Positions 35,806 to 44,761 of a stretch of 64,000 bases of DNA are shown in pieces. Made by a program: the position numbers and the translations under genes. Each line of letters begins with the position of its first letter. Within the stretch, counting starts at the first letter, position 1. The DNA is from Vibrio mytili (GTDB lineage Bacteria; Pseudomonadota; Gammaproteobacteria; Enterobacterales; Vibrionaceae), in contig NZ_JXOK01000049.1 in the NCBI RefSeq assembly GCF_000830505.1, positions 124,001 to 188,000 on the forward strand. The letters run 5' to 3'. Below the pieces are notes generated by a model. It saw only the letters and a program-made list of their open reading frames with translations, was not told the DNA's origin and did not search any database.

Positions 35806-36326
35806 TTACCACATCAGATCGTCTGGTACGACGAACTCTGCATATGGGTCGTCTTCTGCTGGAATATCGGCTTCAGGTTCTTTCTGATCAATGATCACAG
35901 ATTCGTCACGTTGGGCGATTTTGTTTGCTACACCACGAGGAATCACAACGTAGCTCTCACCGACAGCACGATGGCTAAGATACCTTTGATTAACTGATCT
36001 CGAACTACTGAGTCCACGTAAAGTGATTTCACCAGAGTGCCGTCGGTAAAATTGTATTTGATGTCGCCATCTTTCAAATCAATCTTGTTCATATCAATCA
36101 GTTGATTAATTTGCGCTCTGAGCTCTTTACTCAAACGTTCGGCGTTTTGTTGCTGGCTCAACTCTTTGTCTCGTTCTAACTGCTGGCGTTTACTTTCTTC
36201 AACCGCAGCTTTCACTTCGCGTGCTTGTACGCGGGATTTTTTTGAGCCTTTCTTGGCTTTCTTTAGTTTTTTCTCATTCACTAAGCCAGCTTTCAGCATT
36301 TGTTCTTGAAGGGTTAGTTTTGCCAT
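35806..36326 (-). pseudogene. DUF2058 protein, single-base frameshift
   Basis: A nucleoprotein/polynucleotide-associated DUF2058 protein of about 173 residues after correction. The N-terminal two thirds is a lysine-rich helical region (LTLQEQMLKAGLVNEKKLKKAKKGSKKSRVQAREVK), probably RNA-interacting. The tail in the other frame reads VGESYVVIPRGVANKIAQRD and ends DDPYAEFVVPDDLMW before the stop at 35806. The shift is near 35967, where GTGGCTG reads GTGCTG; one restored G gives LAIVAVGESYVV. Frame and codon use are otherwise normal. Confidence 0.82.
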
Positions 36327-36501
36327 GTTCCATCCAGTTAGTACGCAATTTTGACTATTTTAACCAGTCCTTATCAGCAAGGAAAGGGCAGGGAAGAGAA
36401 GTCGGGCAAATACGTCCGGTGAGAGGGAACAAAACGCACGCCTGTTCCCTGTTTTACATGCAGACATTTCTAGAGGTAGACTCCCGATTCCATAGTAATG
36501 A

Positions 36502-37416
36502 TCAATTCCTTTTTATCGCTGGGGAAGGCAATAAGTCACTCGGCGTTTTAGATGACGTTGTTGAGCGGGGTGCCGCTAAAGCGATAGCGATAAGGACGAA
36601 CATCGCCCCCAAAAGCTGAGGCAACGTTAAGGTTTGGTCGAGGATGAGAAAGCCTAATACACATGCCGATACACTGCTGAGAAAACCAAGAAATGATACG
36701 GTTACTGGCGGTAGCTTCTCTATACCTCGGAACCAAAGGGAGTAGCTTAAAATCGCGCCGATCACACATAAATATAAATACCCAATATAATTGGGCAAAC
36801 TTAAATGTGTAGGAAGTCCTTCAGCCCATAGAGTGATAGGAAGTAACATCAGCCCACCAAAAAACAACTGCCAACCAGTGAAGCTCAGTAAAGTCATGCC
36901 ACTGGGCCTTCCCCATTTTTTTGTTAGCACCACACCAGAAGCCATACTTAATGTACCCACACAAGCAACAGCAACACCTGCCAAATGAATTTGTACTGAG
37001 CTGTTAATTACTAACAACACTATGCCTAAAATTCCAACCACACTTGCCATAATGTGATGCAATGAAAGTTCTGAATTTAGCCACTTCCAACTGAATAGGA
37101 TCACAACGATAGGTTGCAAAGACATCACTATCGCTGCCATTCCTCCGGGTAAGTAAGTCGCAGCAAAGAATAGGCAGTAGAAAAACAACCCGATATTTAA
37201 TAAGCCGAGTAATGCAAGGCGCACTAGCCATTTGCGATCAGGTAGCGTTTTGCTTAGTAGAACTAAAAATAAACCGGCAGGTAACGCTCGAAGCGTTGCT
37301 GCAAGTAGCGGGCTTTCTGATGGTAGCAACTCTGTGGTGACCACGTAGGTGCTTCCCCATACGATAGGTGCTATAGCCGTCAAACCAATCGTCTTTATCT
37401 GATGTAATCCTTTCAT
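36502..37416 (-). CDS. EamA-family drug/metabolite transporter
   Basis: A 304-residue carrier with ten membrane segments in two EamA repeats, starting TAIAPIVWGSTYVVTTELLPSESPLLAATLRALPAGL, the classic RhaT/YdcZ-like first repeat. The second repeat begins near LSMASGVVLTKKWGRP. It is divergent from a MarR regulator across a 120-bp region dominated by inverted repeats, so expression is probably repressed by that MarR protein and induced by an aromatic or toxic compound. Confidence 0.88.
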   Translation of the reverse strand: MKGLHQIKTIGLTAIAPIVWGSTYVVTTELLPSESPLLAATLRALPAGLFLVLLSKTLPDRKWLVRLALLGLLNIGLFFYCLFFAATYLPGGMAAIVMSLQPIVVILFSWKWLNSELSLHHIMASVVGILGIVLLVINSSVQIHLAGVAVACVGTLSMASGVVLTKKWGRPSGMTLLSFTGWQLFFGGLMLLPITLWAEGLPTHLSLPNYIGYLYLCVIGAILSYSLWFRGIEKLPPVTVSFLGFLSSVSACVLGFLILDQTLTLPQLLGAMFVLIAIALAAPRSTTSSKTPSDLLPSPAIKRN

Positions 37417-37441
37417 ACTGAAACCTTAATAATTACTTTAT

Positions 37442-37469
37442 AAAAGTATCTTTTATAAAAGATACTTTT
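37442..37469. promoter_or_regulatory. Perfect 28-bp palindrome, probable MarR operator 1
   Basis: The whole 28 bp is self-complementary about the centre between 37455 and 37456 (arms AAAAGTATCTTTTA). Flanking ATTACTTTAT / ATAAAGTAAT extend the symmetry with a one-base offset. Confidence 0.75.
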
Positions 37470-37499
37470 TATAAAGTAATGGAGGTTTAGTTTTTGATC

Positions 37500-37523
37500 A
37501 AGTATCTTTTGAAAAAGATATTT
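37500..37523. promoter_or_regulatory. Probable MarR operator 2
   Basis: AAGTATCTTTTGAAAAAGATATTT repeats the core of operator 1 with a few mismatches, 15 bp before the MarR start codon, which suggests autoregulation. Confidence 0.65.
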
Positions 37524-37537
37524 ATGGAGAAAGAGAA

Positions 37538-38047
37538 ATGTCATTAGATAGCGTCGATACCATACTCTCTCAATGGGAGCGCGTTAGACCTGATCTAGAC
37601 TGTTCTTCGATGGGGGTGGTTGGTCGCCTTCGTCGTACCAGCAATGTTTGGAAGAACAAAATGGATAAGGTTTTCAAAGACTATCAATTAAGTAGTATTG
37701 AGTTTGATATCTTAGCGACAATACGTCGAAGCGATCCTTCCGGTATCACACCAACCGAGTTATACAAAACACTTATGCTTTCTTCTGGCGCTGTCAGCAC
37801 GCGTTTGGAGCAACTGGTAAAAGAGGGACTTGTTGAACGTCTTTCTAGCGAATATGACCGACGCAGTTGTAAAGTGACGTTGACCGACAAAGGGGTCGAA
37901 CTTGTTGATACTGCATTAAACGCTCATGTTGGAAATATGGATAATATGCTGAATGCTTTGACGAAAAAAGAGCAAGATCAGCTTGCCGGTTTACTGCGTA
38001 AAGTATTGGTTTATGAAGAAAATGGTAAAGCTAATATTCGTCGGTGA
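37538..38047 (+). CDS. MarR-family transcriptional regulator
   Basis: A 169-residue MarR regulator with the winged helix domain in the middle: LSSIEFDILATIRRSDPSGITPTELYKTLMLSSGAVSTRLEQLVKEGLVERL, then the wing SSEYDRRSCKVTLTDKG. Dimerisation helices flank it at both ends. The RBS is GGAGA before ATG 37538. Two near-identical palindromes upstream and the divergent EamA exporter make a typical efflux-control pair. Confidence 0.9.
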   Translation: MSLDSVDTILSQWERVRPDLDCSSMGVVGRLRRTSNVWKNKMDKVFKDYQLSSIEFDILATIRRSDPSGITPTELYKTLMLSSGAVSTRLEQLVKEGLVERLSSEYDRRSCKVTLTDKGVELVDTALNAHVGNMDNMLNALTKKEQDQLAGLLRKVLVYEENGKANIRR

Positions 38048-38074
38048 TCGCAATGATTTCAGCCTTTTAACTAG

Positions 38075-38119
38075 GCGTCCCCATCCGAACAAAATTTAAC
38101 TGCGAAACGTCAACAGACC
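38075..38119. repeat. 45-bp remnant of the CTAG-flanked MITE
   Basis: It ends in AAACGTCAACAGACC followed by CTAG, and its inner part CGAACAAAATTTAACTGCG matches the terminal region of the element at 45506-45781. CTAG is also present on its left edge (38071-38074). An internally deleted or solo-end copy. Confidence 0.65.
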
Positions 38120-38169
38120 CTAGCGCAATTTTATTTTAGTTCCCGGCTTGATTTAACACTCCCTATCAA

Positions 38170-38199
38170 AATGCCGACTTGGAAATCAAAGTCGGCATT
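38170..38199 (-). terminator. Terminator after doeD
   Basis: Stem AATGCCGACTT / AAGTCGGCATT; on the minus strand it is followed by TTTGAT, 19 bp past the doeD stop. Confidence 0.7.
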
Positions 38200-38217
38200 C
38201 AGTACGACTTGTTGCCG

Positions 38218-39624
38218 TTATTTAGCGTTCCACTGTTTCGACGTGACTAGGTTATCCATCACTTTGTTGATGGCTCGATGTGCTTTATCGATGATGGTAT
38301 CGACGTCATGACGAGTGGTAATCAGTGGTGGTGCAAAACCAAGAATATCGCCGTGCGGCATAGCTCGCGCAATCAGGCCTACGTCCATACATGCGGCGGA
38401 GATCTGCGGTCCGACTTTTAAGTTAGGGTCAAAGTGTGCGCGACTCAGTTTGTCTGGCGAAAACTCCAGTGCGTGCAACAAGCCAATACCACGAGAATCA
38501 CCAACGAGTGGGTGATCTGCAAAAGTTTCCCTCATGCGTTGTTGCAAGTAAGCGCCCACATCTGCTGCGTTTTGTACTAGGCCTTCGCGCTCAATAATGT
38601 CTAAATTGCAGTTTGCTGCCGCTGCGCCCATCGGGTGACCAGAATAGGTATAACCGTGGCCGATAGCTCCCCATTGGTCGGTGCCGTTTTCAAGTACATT
38701 CCATACTTTTTCTCCGACAATCACCCCTGATAGCGGTTGGTAAGCTGAGGTTAAGCCTTTGGCTACGGTGATTAAATCGGGTTTCATATCATAGTGAATA
38801 GAACCAAAATCCGCGCCTAAACGGCCAAAACCACAGACGACTTCGTCCGCGATCAACAGAACATCGTATTTATCGAGGACTTTGCGAATGGCTTGCCAGT
38901 AACCTTCAGGAGGTGGCACGATACCACCCGTTCCGAGAACGGGTTCGGCGATCATCGCAGCAACGGTGTCTGGACCTTCTGCCAGGATCATGTCTTCGAG
39001 CTGATCCGCACAGTACTGAGAAAACTCAAGCTCTGACATGCTGTCGTCTTCGCGGCGGTAGTAGTAGGGGGCCATTGTGTGTTTGATACGCTCTAGTGGC
39101 AAATCAAAATGGGCATGAAAGAGTGGTAGCCCAGTCATGGAGCCCGATGCGATGCTCGAGCCATGGTAGGCGCGATCACGAGAGATGATTTTTTTCTTTT
39201 CTGGCAGACCGCGAACATTATTGTAGTACCACACCAGTTTGAGCTGAGTTTCGTTGGCATCGCTGCCGGACATGCCGTAGTACACTTTGCTCATGCCTTC
39301 GGGGGCCATTTTTATAATGCGGTCTGACAGTTTCACCAGAGCTTCGTTAGTATGTCCAACATAGGTGTGATAATAAGCCAGTTCCTTTGCTTGTTCGTAA
39401 ATGGCATCGGCCATCTCTGTTCTGCCATAACCAATATTGACGCAGTACAATCCCGCAAATCCGTCGATCAGTTCAATACCTTCTGAGTCGGTAATACGTA
39501 TCCCGCTTGCACTGGAAATTATTCTGCCTGGTAGCTCACCAGCAGCATACTGCTTTAAGTGGGTTGAAGCATGAAATACGCGCTGACGGTCAATCTCTAA
39601 TAATTGCTGGGTTTTATTACTCAT
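38218..39624 (-). CDS. doeD: Class III aminotransferase, probable diaminobutyrate transaminase DoeD
   Basis: A 468-residue PLP enzyme of the omega-aminotransferase class: DGFAGLYCVNIGYGR at the N-terminus, GSDANETQLKL, the acidic IADEVVCGFGRLG and the PLP lysine in TVAKGLTSAYQPL. Alone it could be a putrescine or beta-alanine transaminase, but with doeA, doeX and a semialdehyde dehydrogenase in line the ectoine route fits best: 2,4-diaminobutyrate to aspartate semialdehyde. It follows doeC by 30 bp on the same strand. Confidence 0.78.
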   Translation of the reverse strand: MSNKTQQLLEIDRQRVFHASTHLKQYAAGELPGRIISSASGIRITDSEGIELIDGFAGLYCVNIGYGRTEMADAIYEQAKELAYYHTYVGHTNEALVKLSDRIIKMAPEGMSKVYYGMSGSDANETQLKLVWYYNNVRGLPEKKKIISRDRAYHGSSIASGSMTGLPLFHAHFDLPLERIKHTMAPYYYRREDDSMSELEFSQYCADQLEDMILAEGPDTVAAMIAEPVLGTGGIVPPPEGYWQAIRKVLDKYDVLLIADEVVCGFGRLGADFGSIHYDMKPDLITVAKGLTSAYQPLSGVIVGEKVWNVLENGTDQWGAIGHGYTYSGHPMGAAAANCNLDIIEREGLVQNAADVGAYLQQRMRETFADHPLVGDSRGIGLLHALEFSPDKLSRAHFDPNLKVGPQISAACMDVGLIARAMPHGDILGFAPPLITTRHDVDTIIDKAHRAINKVMDNLVTSKQWNAK

Positions 39625-39654
39625 AAGCCTTCTCCTTTCGCATCTTATTTCATT

Positions 39655-41193
39655 TCAACTGCCACTTGCACTGGGTAAGTTACCCAAGCAGCAGTACTTT
39701 ATTTCGCTAAATTCTTCAAAGCCGTAGCGGCTGCCTTCTCGCCCAAGTCCGGACTGTTTTACTCCACCAAATGGGATGGGATGCCCAGTCATCTTGACGG
39801 AATTGACGCTCACCATGCCAAATTCCAAGCCGCGTAGGCATTGCCAGATCTGATGAATATCATGACCATAAACGTATGCGGCTAATCCATACTCGGTGTC
39901 ATTACTCATCTCAATTACATGGCTTAAATCTTGGTAGGGAAGCACGCCCGCGACTGGGCAAAAGTTTTCTTCCCGATACACGGCCATATCAGGTGTTACG
40001 TCGGCAATTAGAGTGGGGGCGAAGAAGTTTGGCCCTGGCACCAACTCCTGATCGCCTGCTACCAGTGTTGCGCCTTTATCGAGTGCGTCACGCACTAAAT
40101 CATGGGCTTTTTCGACAGCGGATCGATTGATCAATGGTCCCATGGTGGCTTTTTCGTCCAACCCGTTACCTAGTACAATCTTGTTCATTTCATTGCGAAA
40201 GGCATTGAGAAAGTCATGGTATTTATGCTGGGGGACAAAAATACGATTGGCGGCTAAGCAGTCTTGACCCGCGGTTTGAAACTTAGCCTCTACTGCTGCT
40301 TTGGCCGCAAGCTCGACTTCCATATCTGGTAATACGATAAACGGTGCATTGCCACCGAGTTCCATACTGCATTTTTTTACGGTTTGCGCTGCATCTCGCA
40401 GGAGCAATTTGCCAACGCGTGTGGATCCCGTAAAAGACAGTGCTTTGACTTTGTCTGAACAGCAAAGTGTTTGCGAAATCATGGCTGCATCGCCTGTGAC
40501 GACATTGAAAACGCCGGGCGGAAAGCCCGCGCGGTCCGCAAGCTCTGCCAAAGCAAGAGAGGAAAAGGGGGTCTCGCTCGCTGGCTTGATGATTACTGGG
40601 CACCCAATCGCTAATGCAGCAGCCGCTTTTCGTGTCACCATGGCGTTAGGGAAGTTCCAAGGCGTAATTAGTGCGGCAACACCGATGGGCTCTCGAATTG
40701 TAGAGAGTTGCGCGTTCGGTATGTGGCTGGGAATGGTTTCTCCGTAGCTGCGCCTCGCTTCTTCGGCAAACCAACGAATGAATGAGGCTCCGTATTCAAT
40801 CTCGCCTATTGCATCGTTTAAGGGTTTTCCCTGTTCCATTACCATTAAACGGGCTAGATCGGGTTTGGCATTCAGAATCAGATCATGCCAACGCATCAGT
40901 ATGCTGGCGCGTTGCTCAGCTTGCATTTTCCGCCATAGCTGAAAAGCACGATCAGCATCATCAATCGTCTGGTATATCTGTTGCTGGGACAGTCGGGTCG
41001 TATAACCAATCACGGTATTATCTACGGGATTTGTCACCGGATGGAAACGATTTCCACTTGTCCATTTACCGTTGACGTAAGCAAGCCCTCGGACTAAACG
41101 TACATCTTTCATGATAGCCATCATGTCGTGCGATGCTTTCATTTCGTCTTTCGGGTTGAGTTTGTCGCTATTAAAGCGGTGAAGTGCTGCCAT
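39655..41193 (-). CDS. doeC: NAD(P)-dependent semialdehyde dehydrogenase, probable DoeC
   Basis: An aldehyde dehydrogenase of the succinate semialdehyde class, 512 residues. WNFPNAMVTRKAAAALAIGCPVIIKPA is the cofactor region, ELGGNAPFIV holds the general base Glu, and AGQDCLAANRIFV carries the catalytic Cys. The N-terminus is about 25 residues longer than usual, but AAGGA lies before ATG 41193; ATG 41142 is a possible internal start. In context it oxidises aspartate semialdehyde to aspartate, the last step of ectoine use. Confidence 0.82.
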   Translation of the reverse strand: MAALHRFNSDKLNPKDEMKASHDMMAIMKDVRLVRGLAYVNGKWTSGNRFHPVTNPVDNTVIGYTTRLSQQQIYQTIDDADRAFQLWRKMQAEQRASILMRWHDLILNAKPDLARLMVMEQGKPLNDAIGEIEYGASFIRWFAEEARRSYGETIPSHIPNAQLSTIREPIGVAALITPWNFPNAMVTRKAAAALAIGCPVIIKPASETPFSSLALAELADRAGFPPGVFNVVTGDAAMISQTLCCSDKVKALSFTGSTRVGKLLLRDAAQTVKKCSMELGGNAPFIVLPDMEVELAAKAAVEAKFQTAGQDCLAANRIFVPQHKYHDFLNAFRNEMNKIVLGNGLDEKATMGPLINRSAVEKAHDLVRDALDKGATLVAGDQELVPGPNFFAPTLIADVTPDMAVYREENFCPVAGVLPYQDLSHVIEMSNDTEYGLAAYVYGHDIHQIWQCLRGLEFGMVSVNSVKMTGHPIPFGGVKQSGLGREGSRYGFEEFSEIKYCCLGNLPSASGS

Positions 41194-41363
41194 AAATCCT
41201 TCTCCCTGCGTTATCGTCCATAAATAAACTGTAGTGGAGGAGGGGGAGGATTAATTTCTGATGCATGGCGCTGTATCGTGAAGTTTTTCTGTTTAGTCCG
41301 GTGATAGATGGTGATTTTTCTTGTTGAGTGCGCAGGGAGACTTATGTCAATCACAGCGATTAT

Positions 41364-41843
41364 TCAAAACCCGGCGCTCTGCTTAATCTCTAACGAATCT
41401 GAATCTCGTTTGATGGTTTTGGTCACGATATAAGTAAAGTAGCGTTCAATGCCCACTTCAGAGTCGAGCCATTTGTCGATAAGTCTTTGGTATTGGTCGA
41501 TGTCTTCCGATTGAATTTTAAGAATGTAATCCACACCACCACCAGTGGCATAGCATTCAGTCACTTCGGGGGTATGTTTCACCAACTCTTCAAACCGTTT
41601 AAACGCTTGTGCATTGTGTTCTTTTAAAGACACTTCGACCATGACCGAGGTTTTCTTAAGTAAAACGTCGGTATTTACCTTGGCACCATATCCTTGGATG
41701 ATGCCCGCTTGTTCAAGTTTCTTTACGCGCTCCCAGCATGGACTTACCGACAGATTAATTTCTGCTGCTAGGTGAGATTTGGTGATACGACCGTTGTTAT
41801 GAAGGATCTGTAGAATTTTAACGTCGTAGCGATCAAGGCGCAT
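41364..41843 (-). CDS. doeX: Lrp/AsnC-family regulator, probable DoeX
   Basis: A 159-residue Lrp/AsnC protein: N-terminal helix-turn-helix (DVKILQILHNNGRITKSHLAAEINLSVSPCWERVKKLEQAGII) and a C-terminal RAM domain with VMVEVSLKEHNAQ and GGGVDYILKIQSEDID. In ectoine degraders this regulator is encoded inside the doe operon and responds to pathway intermediates. Here it lies between doeA and doeC on the same strand, about 110-170 bp from each. Confidence 0.83.
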   Translation of the reverse strand: MRLDRYDVKILQILHNNGRITKSHLAAEINLSVSPCWERVKKLEQAGIIQGYGAKVNTDVLLKKTSVMVEVSLKEHNAQAFKRFEELVKHTPEVTECYATGGGVDYILKIQSEDIDQYQRLIDKWLDSEVGIERYFTYIVTKTIKRDSDSLEIKQSAGF

Positions 41844-41956
41844 GGGGCTCTCCGTATTACATCGTTTGGGACAAGTCTAGCGAATTTGTGCTTAACACGT
41901 TTAGTTAACGCATCAGCTTTCAGATAATCTAGGTTGTGTAAATCGTGGTTAATGAC

Positions 41957-43142
41957 TCAATGTTTAACGAATAAATGTCGTGGGAAGTCACACAAGGTTT
42001 TTGCTCCGAGTCGGGTAATCACAATGCTTTCTGTCGTTTCTAAACCCCAATCTTTAAACCAAAGACCGGGCATGAAGTGGAAGGTCATGCCTTCTTGCAG
42101 AACGGTTTTGTCGGTATCTCGAAGGCTCATGGTTCGCTCACCCCAGTCGAGGGTAGCTCAGGCCAATTGGATAACCACAACGCGCCCCTTCGCGTGAAAA
42201 GCCTGCTTTATCGAGGACTTTGTTTAATGCATTAGCAATATCGGCGCAGGTGTTGCCGGGTTTGGCGACTTCTAACCCAGCCTCTAGGCCGCGTGTTAGT
42301 GCTTCATCGGCTCGCTTAAACTTATCATCGGGTTCACCTAAGAAAATGGTACGAGAGAGAGGGCAGTGATAGCGACGGTGCGCTCCTGCGATTTCAAAAA
42401 ACGTCCCTTCTCCTTTTTTAAACGGCTTATCATCCCAAGTTAAATGGGGCGCGGATGCGTCTGCTCCGGAAGGTAACAAGGGGACGATCGCAGTATAGTC
42501 GCCAAAATGATCCTCGTAACCTAGCACTGCCTGACGATTGATTTCCGCAACCAAATGATGCTTAGGCAATCCGGGCTCTATCATGTCGAAGGCGACGCGG
42601 TGCATGTTTTCAACGATTCGTGCAGCACGGTACATATAAGCCAGTTCTTGATCTGATTTCACCGCGCGGCACCAGTTCACCATCCCTGTAGCATCAAGTA
42701 ACTGCGCGTTAGGTAGGTGAGTAAGTAGCGATTCATAAGCAGTGGCACTGAAGTAATAGTTGTCTTTTTCGACGCCAATCCGACCGCGATCCCAACAGCG
42801 TGGTGTTAGAACGGCCTCAACCAGATAATCCATCGGGTGCAGAGGCGGGTTCATGACGTAATGATCGGGGTAGGACGTGATATTTTCGACAGACATATAC
42901 GCAGTACGGTATGCCCCATTGGCATCATGATAGCGGCCGAACCAAATCGGATCACTTTCTGGCCCAACAATGACACATTGTGGTACATAAAAAGACCAGC
43001 CATCATACCCGGTCAGCCATGACATGTTGGATGGGTCATGGATAATGAGCACATCTAACTCTTGTTCGAGCATCGATTGTCGAACTTTCGATAAACGTTC
43101 CTGGTACTCTTCCAACGTAAAATGCATAGTAATGCCCCGCAT
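41957..43142 (-). pseudogene. doeA: Ectoine hydrolase DoeA (M24 family), frameshift near the C-terminus
   Basis: DoeA opens the ectoine ring to N-acetyl-diaminobutyrate. The protein has the family N-terminus (EEYQERLSKVRQSMLEQ, DPSNMSWLTGYDGWSFYV) and the M24 fold with ASAPHLTWDDKPFKKG and EIAGAHRRYHCPLSRTIFLG. The long frame stops after GLSYPRLG; the homologous end DWGERTMSLRDTDKTVL...FPRHLFVKH continues in another frame to a stop at 41957. At 42148-42150 two bases are missing relative to an expected YPPDWGERT, for example CCGG reduced to CG. Strong AAGGAG precedes ATG 43142. About 395 residues after correction. Confidence 0.82.
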
Positions 43143-43557
43143 ACACTCTCCTTGTTGAAACCCGATGCTCTTCGATGAGCGTCTAATCCTGTTAGCAGGT
43201 CACTTGGCCTGCATTCGCTTTTAACCCTGAATCCCATAAACCTTATTTTCGGGTTAAAAACATGGATGCATTGATTGACTCCTTGCGCTATCCGACCCCA
43301 CAGATAAAAACAAGTGTGGTTTAATTTTGTACGCTATGCCGCATTTTTTGATAGAAAAATACAAATTAGCTTATTGATACTAGGGGATGTTGGCGTTTCT
43401 TACCGGTTTGTAGCATGACTTATGGAGGACGTTATTGGATGTCAGGGAGCTTTGTTACTCTGTAAAGATGCAATGAAAGGGAAGACGATACCCCGCGTCG
43501 ATGGCGTACGGCGCGGAGAGTGAGGAGAATTTGAATTGGGTCTGAATGGGTGGGGGC
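43143..43557. other. Gene-free region upstream of doeA
   Basis: About 415 bp between doeA and the LacI gene. It should contain the doeA promoter. I see an imperfect TTAACCC / GGGTTAA inverted repeat (about 43220-43258) and an unsupported 34-codon ORF near 43422; nothing else. Confidence 0.4.
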
Positions 43558-44562
43558 TCAGTTCACTTTTTGAGTAGACTCTTTGACTTGTAAAGCACCT
43601 TGATACTGAAAGTGTTTTTCGCCTTTGTCTTGTTCTTTTTCCAGTGTGAGCGCTGCATTGACCGCATCTCTGGTCAACTCAAGGATGGGTAAAACCACAG
43701 TGGATAAACGCGGCACTATGTAACTTGCGGTTGGATCGCCATCAATACCGATGACAGAGACGTCATCAGGAACGGTTAATCCTCGGTCATGTAAGGCACG
43801 TATAGCGCCAATCGCCATTGAGTCGGTACTAGAAAATATGGCAGTAAAAGGGGCGCCGCTGTCGAGCAGGCTGATTGTCGCCTCATAACCACTTTGCGGC
43901 GTACTTTGCCCTTCAAAAATTAGTGACTCGTTCACGTTTATGCCGTGCTCTTGTAAAGTTTGCTTATAAGCGGATAGACGTTTCTGTCCGGTGCTACTCG
44001 ACAGTGAGGTAGTGATACAAGCGATCTGTTTATGTCCGAGTTCCAAAAGGTAATTTGTGGCGACTTGTGCCACTTGCTCTTGATCAAATCCAAAACTGAA
44101 TAATTTATCGTCGTCTAACGAGCGGTTAATCACAATGAGCTGTGTTCGGATTTCCTTTTGCAGATCAGAAAGTTGCTGCTCTGATAGGTGACGGCTGTAA
44201 ATCAAGATAGCATCGCAGTGATGAGCATTAAGAGAGCGGACCGCATCCTCTTCTCCAGCTGCATCGTCACTGCTGTTAAGGACAAACAGTTTCTTGTTGG
44301 CTTTTTGCATATCATGCGCGGCTTCTGTCAGCATGGAGCCAAAATAGTGGCTTTCAAAATGAGGCAGAATCAACCCAAACGTATTGTAACTGTTTGTTGC
44401 TAAAGCTCGTGCAAAAGCATTGGGCTGATAGCCAAGAGATTTCATCGCTTCTAGTACAGACTGTCGTGTCTGCTCTTTTACAAACTCACTGCCATTTAGC
44501 ACTCTGGATACCGTTGCTTTAGATACTCCAGCGGCTTTACATACGTCTTTGATTGTCGCCAT
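43558..44562 (-). CDS. LacI-family regulator of beta-glucoside genes
   Basis: A 334-residue LacI/GalR repressor: N-terminal helix-turn-helix and hinge (ATIKDVCKAAGVSKATVSRVLNGSEFVKEQTRQSVLEAMKSLGYQPN) and a periplasmic-binding-like effector domain with FGLILPHFESHYFG and VSVIGIDGDPTASYIVPRLSTV. ATG 44562 begins the typical MATIKDV. Three GTAACCGGTTAC-type operators, one beside this gene and two before the PTS gene, support control of hxpB, the PTS and its own expression; the ligand is probably a phosphorylated beta-glucoside. Confidence 0.88.
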   Translation of the reverse strand: MATIKDVCKAAGVSKATVSRVLNGSEFVKEQTRQSVLEAMKSLGYQPNAFARALATNSYNTFGLILPHFESHYFGSMLTEAAHDMQKANKKLFVLNSSDDAAGEEDAVRSLNAHHCDAILIYSRHLSEQQLSDLQKEIRTQLIVINRSLDDDKLFSFGFDQEQVAQVATNYLLELGHKQIACITTSLSSSTGQKRLSAYKQTLQEHGINVNESLIFEGQSTPQSGYEATISLLDSGAPFTAIFSSTDSMAIGAIRALHDRGLTVPDDVSVIGIDGDPTASYIVPRLSTVVLPILELTRDAVNAALTLEKEQDKGEKHFQYQGALQVKESTQKVN

Positions 44563-44721
44563 ATTTTTATTCCCCAACACTTTGGCTTGACAGTTTACAC
44601 TATTTAATTGAGTGAAAGTAAACCGTTGGAGTGTTTCAGTAATGTCAAATAAACTCTATTCAACTATGAGGTTGAGTTGTTTTTACTCAAAATTTACTTA
44701 AAAAAACTGTCTTCACTCAAA

Positions 44722-44733
44722 GTAACCGGTTAC
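44722..44733. promoter_or_regulatory. LacI-family operator upstream of hxpB
   Basis: GTAACCGGTTAC is a perfect 12-bp palindrome with the central CG typical of LacI-family sites. A degenerate relative, GTAAACCGTTGG, lies at 44618-44629 nearer the lacI-type gene. Confidence 0.75.
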
Positions 44734-44761
44734 ATCAGTTGATATACTGTTCAGTCAACAA

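Noticed and set aside
40301..40747. 148-codon frame opposite doeC
   Set aside because: Shadow of the aldehyde dehydrogenase catalytic region; no ribosome site or homology.
43422..43526. 34-codon ORF upstream of doeA
   Set aside because: No ribosome site, no homology and placement in a promoter region.
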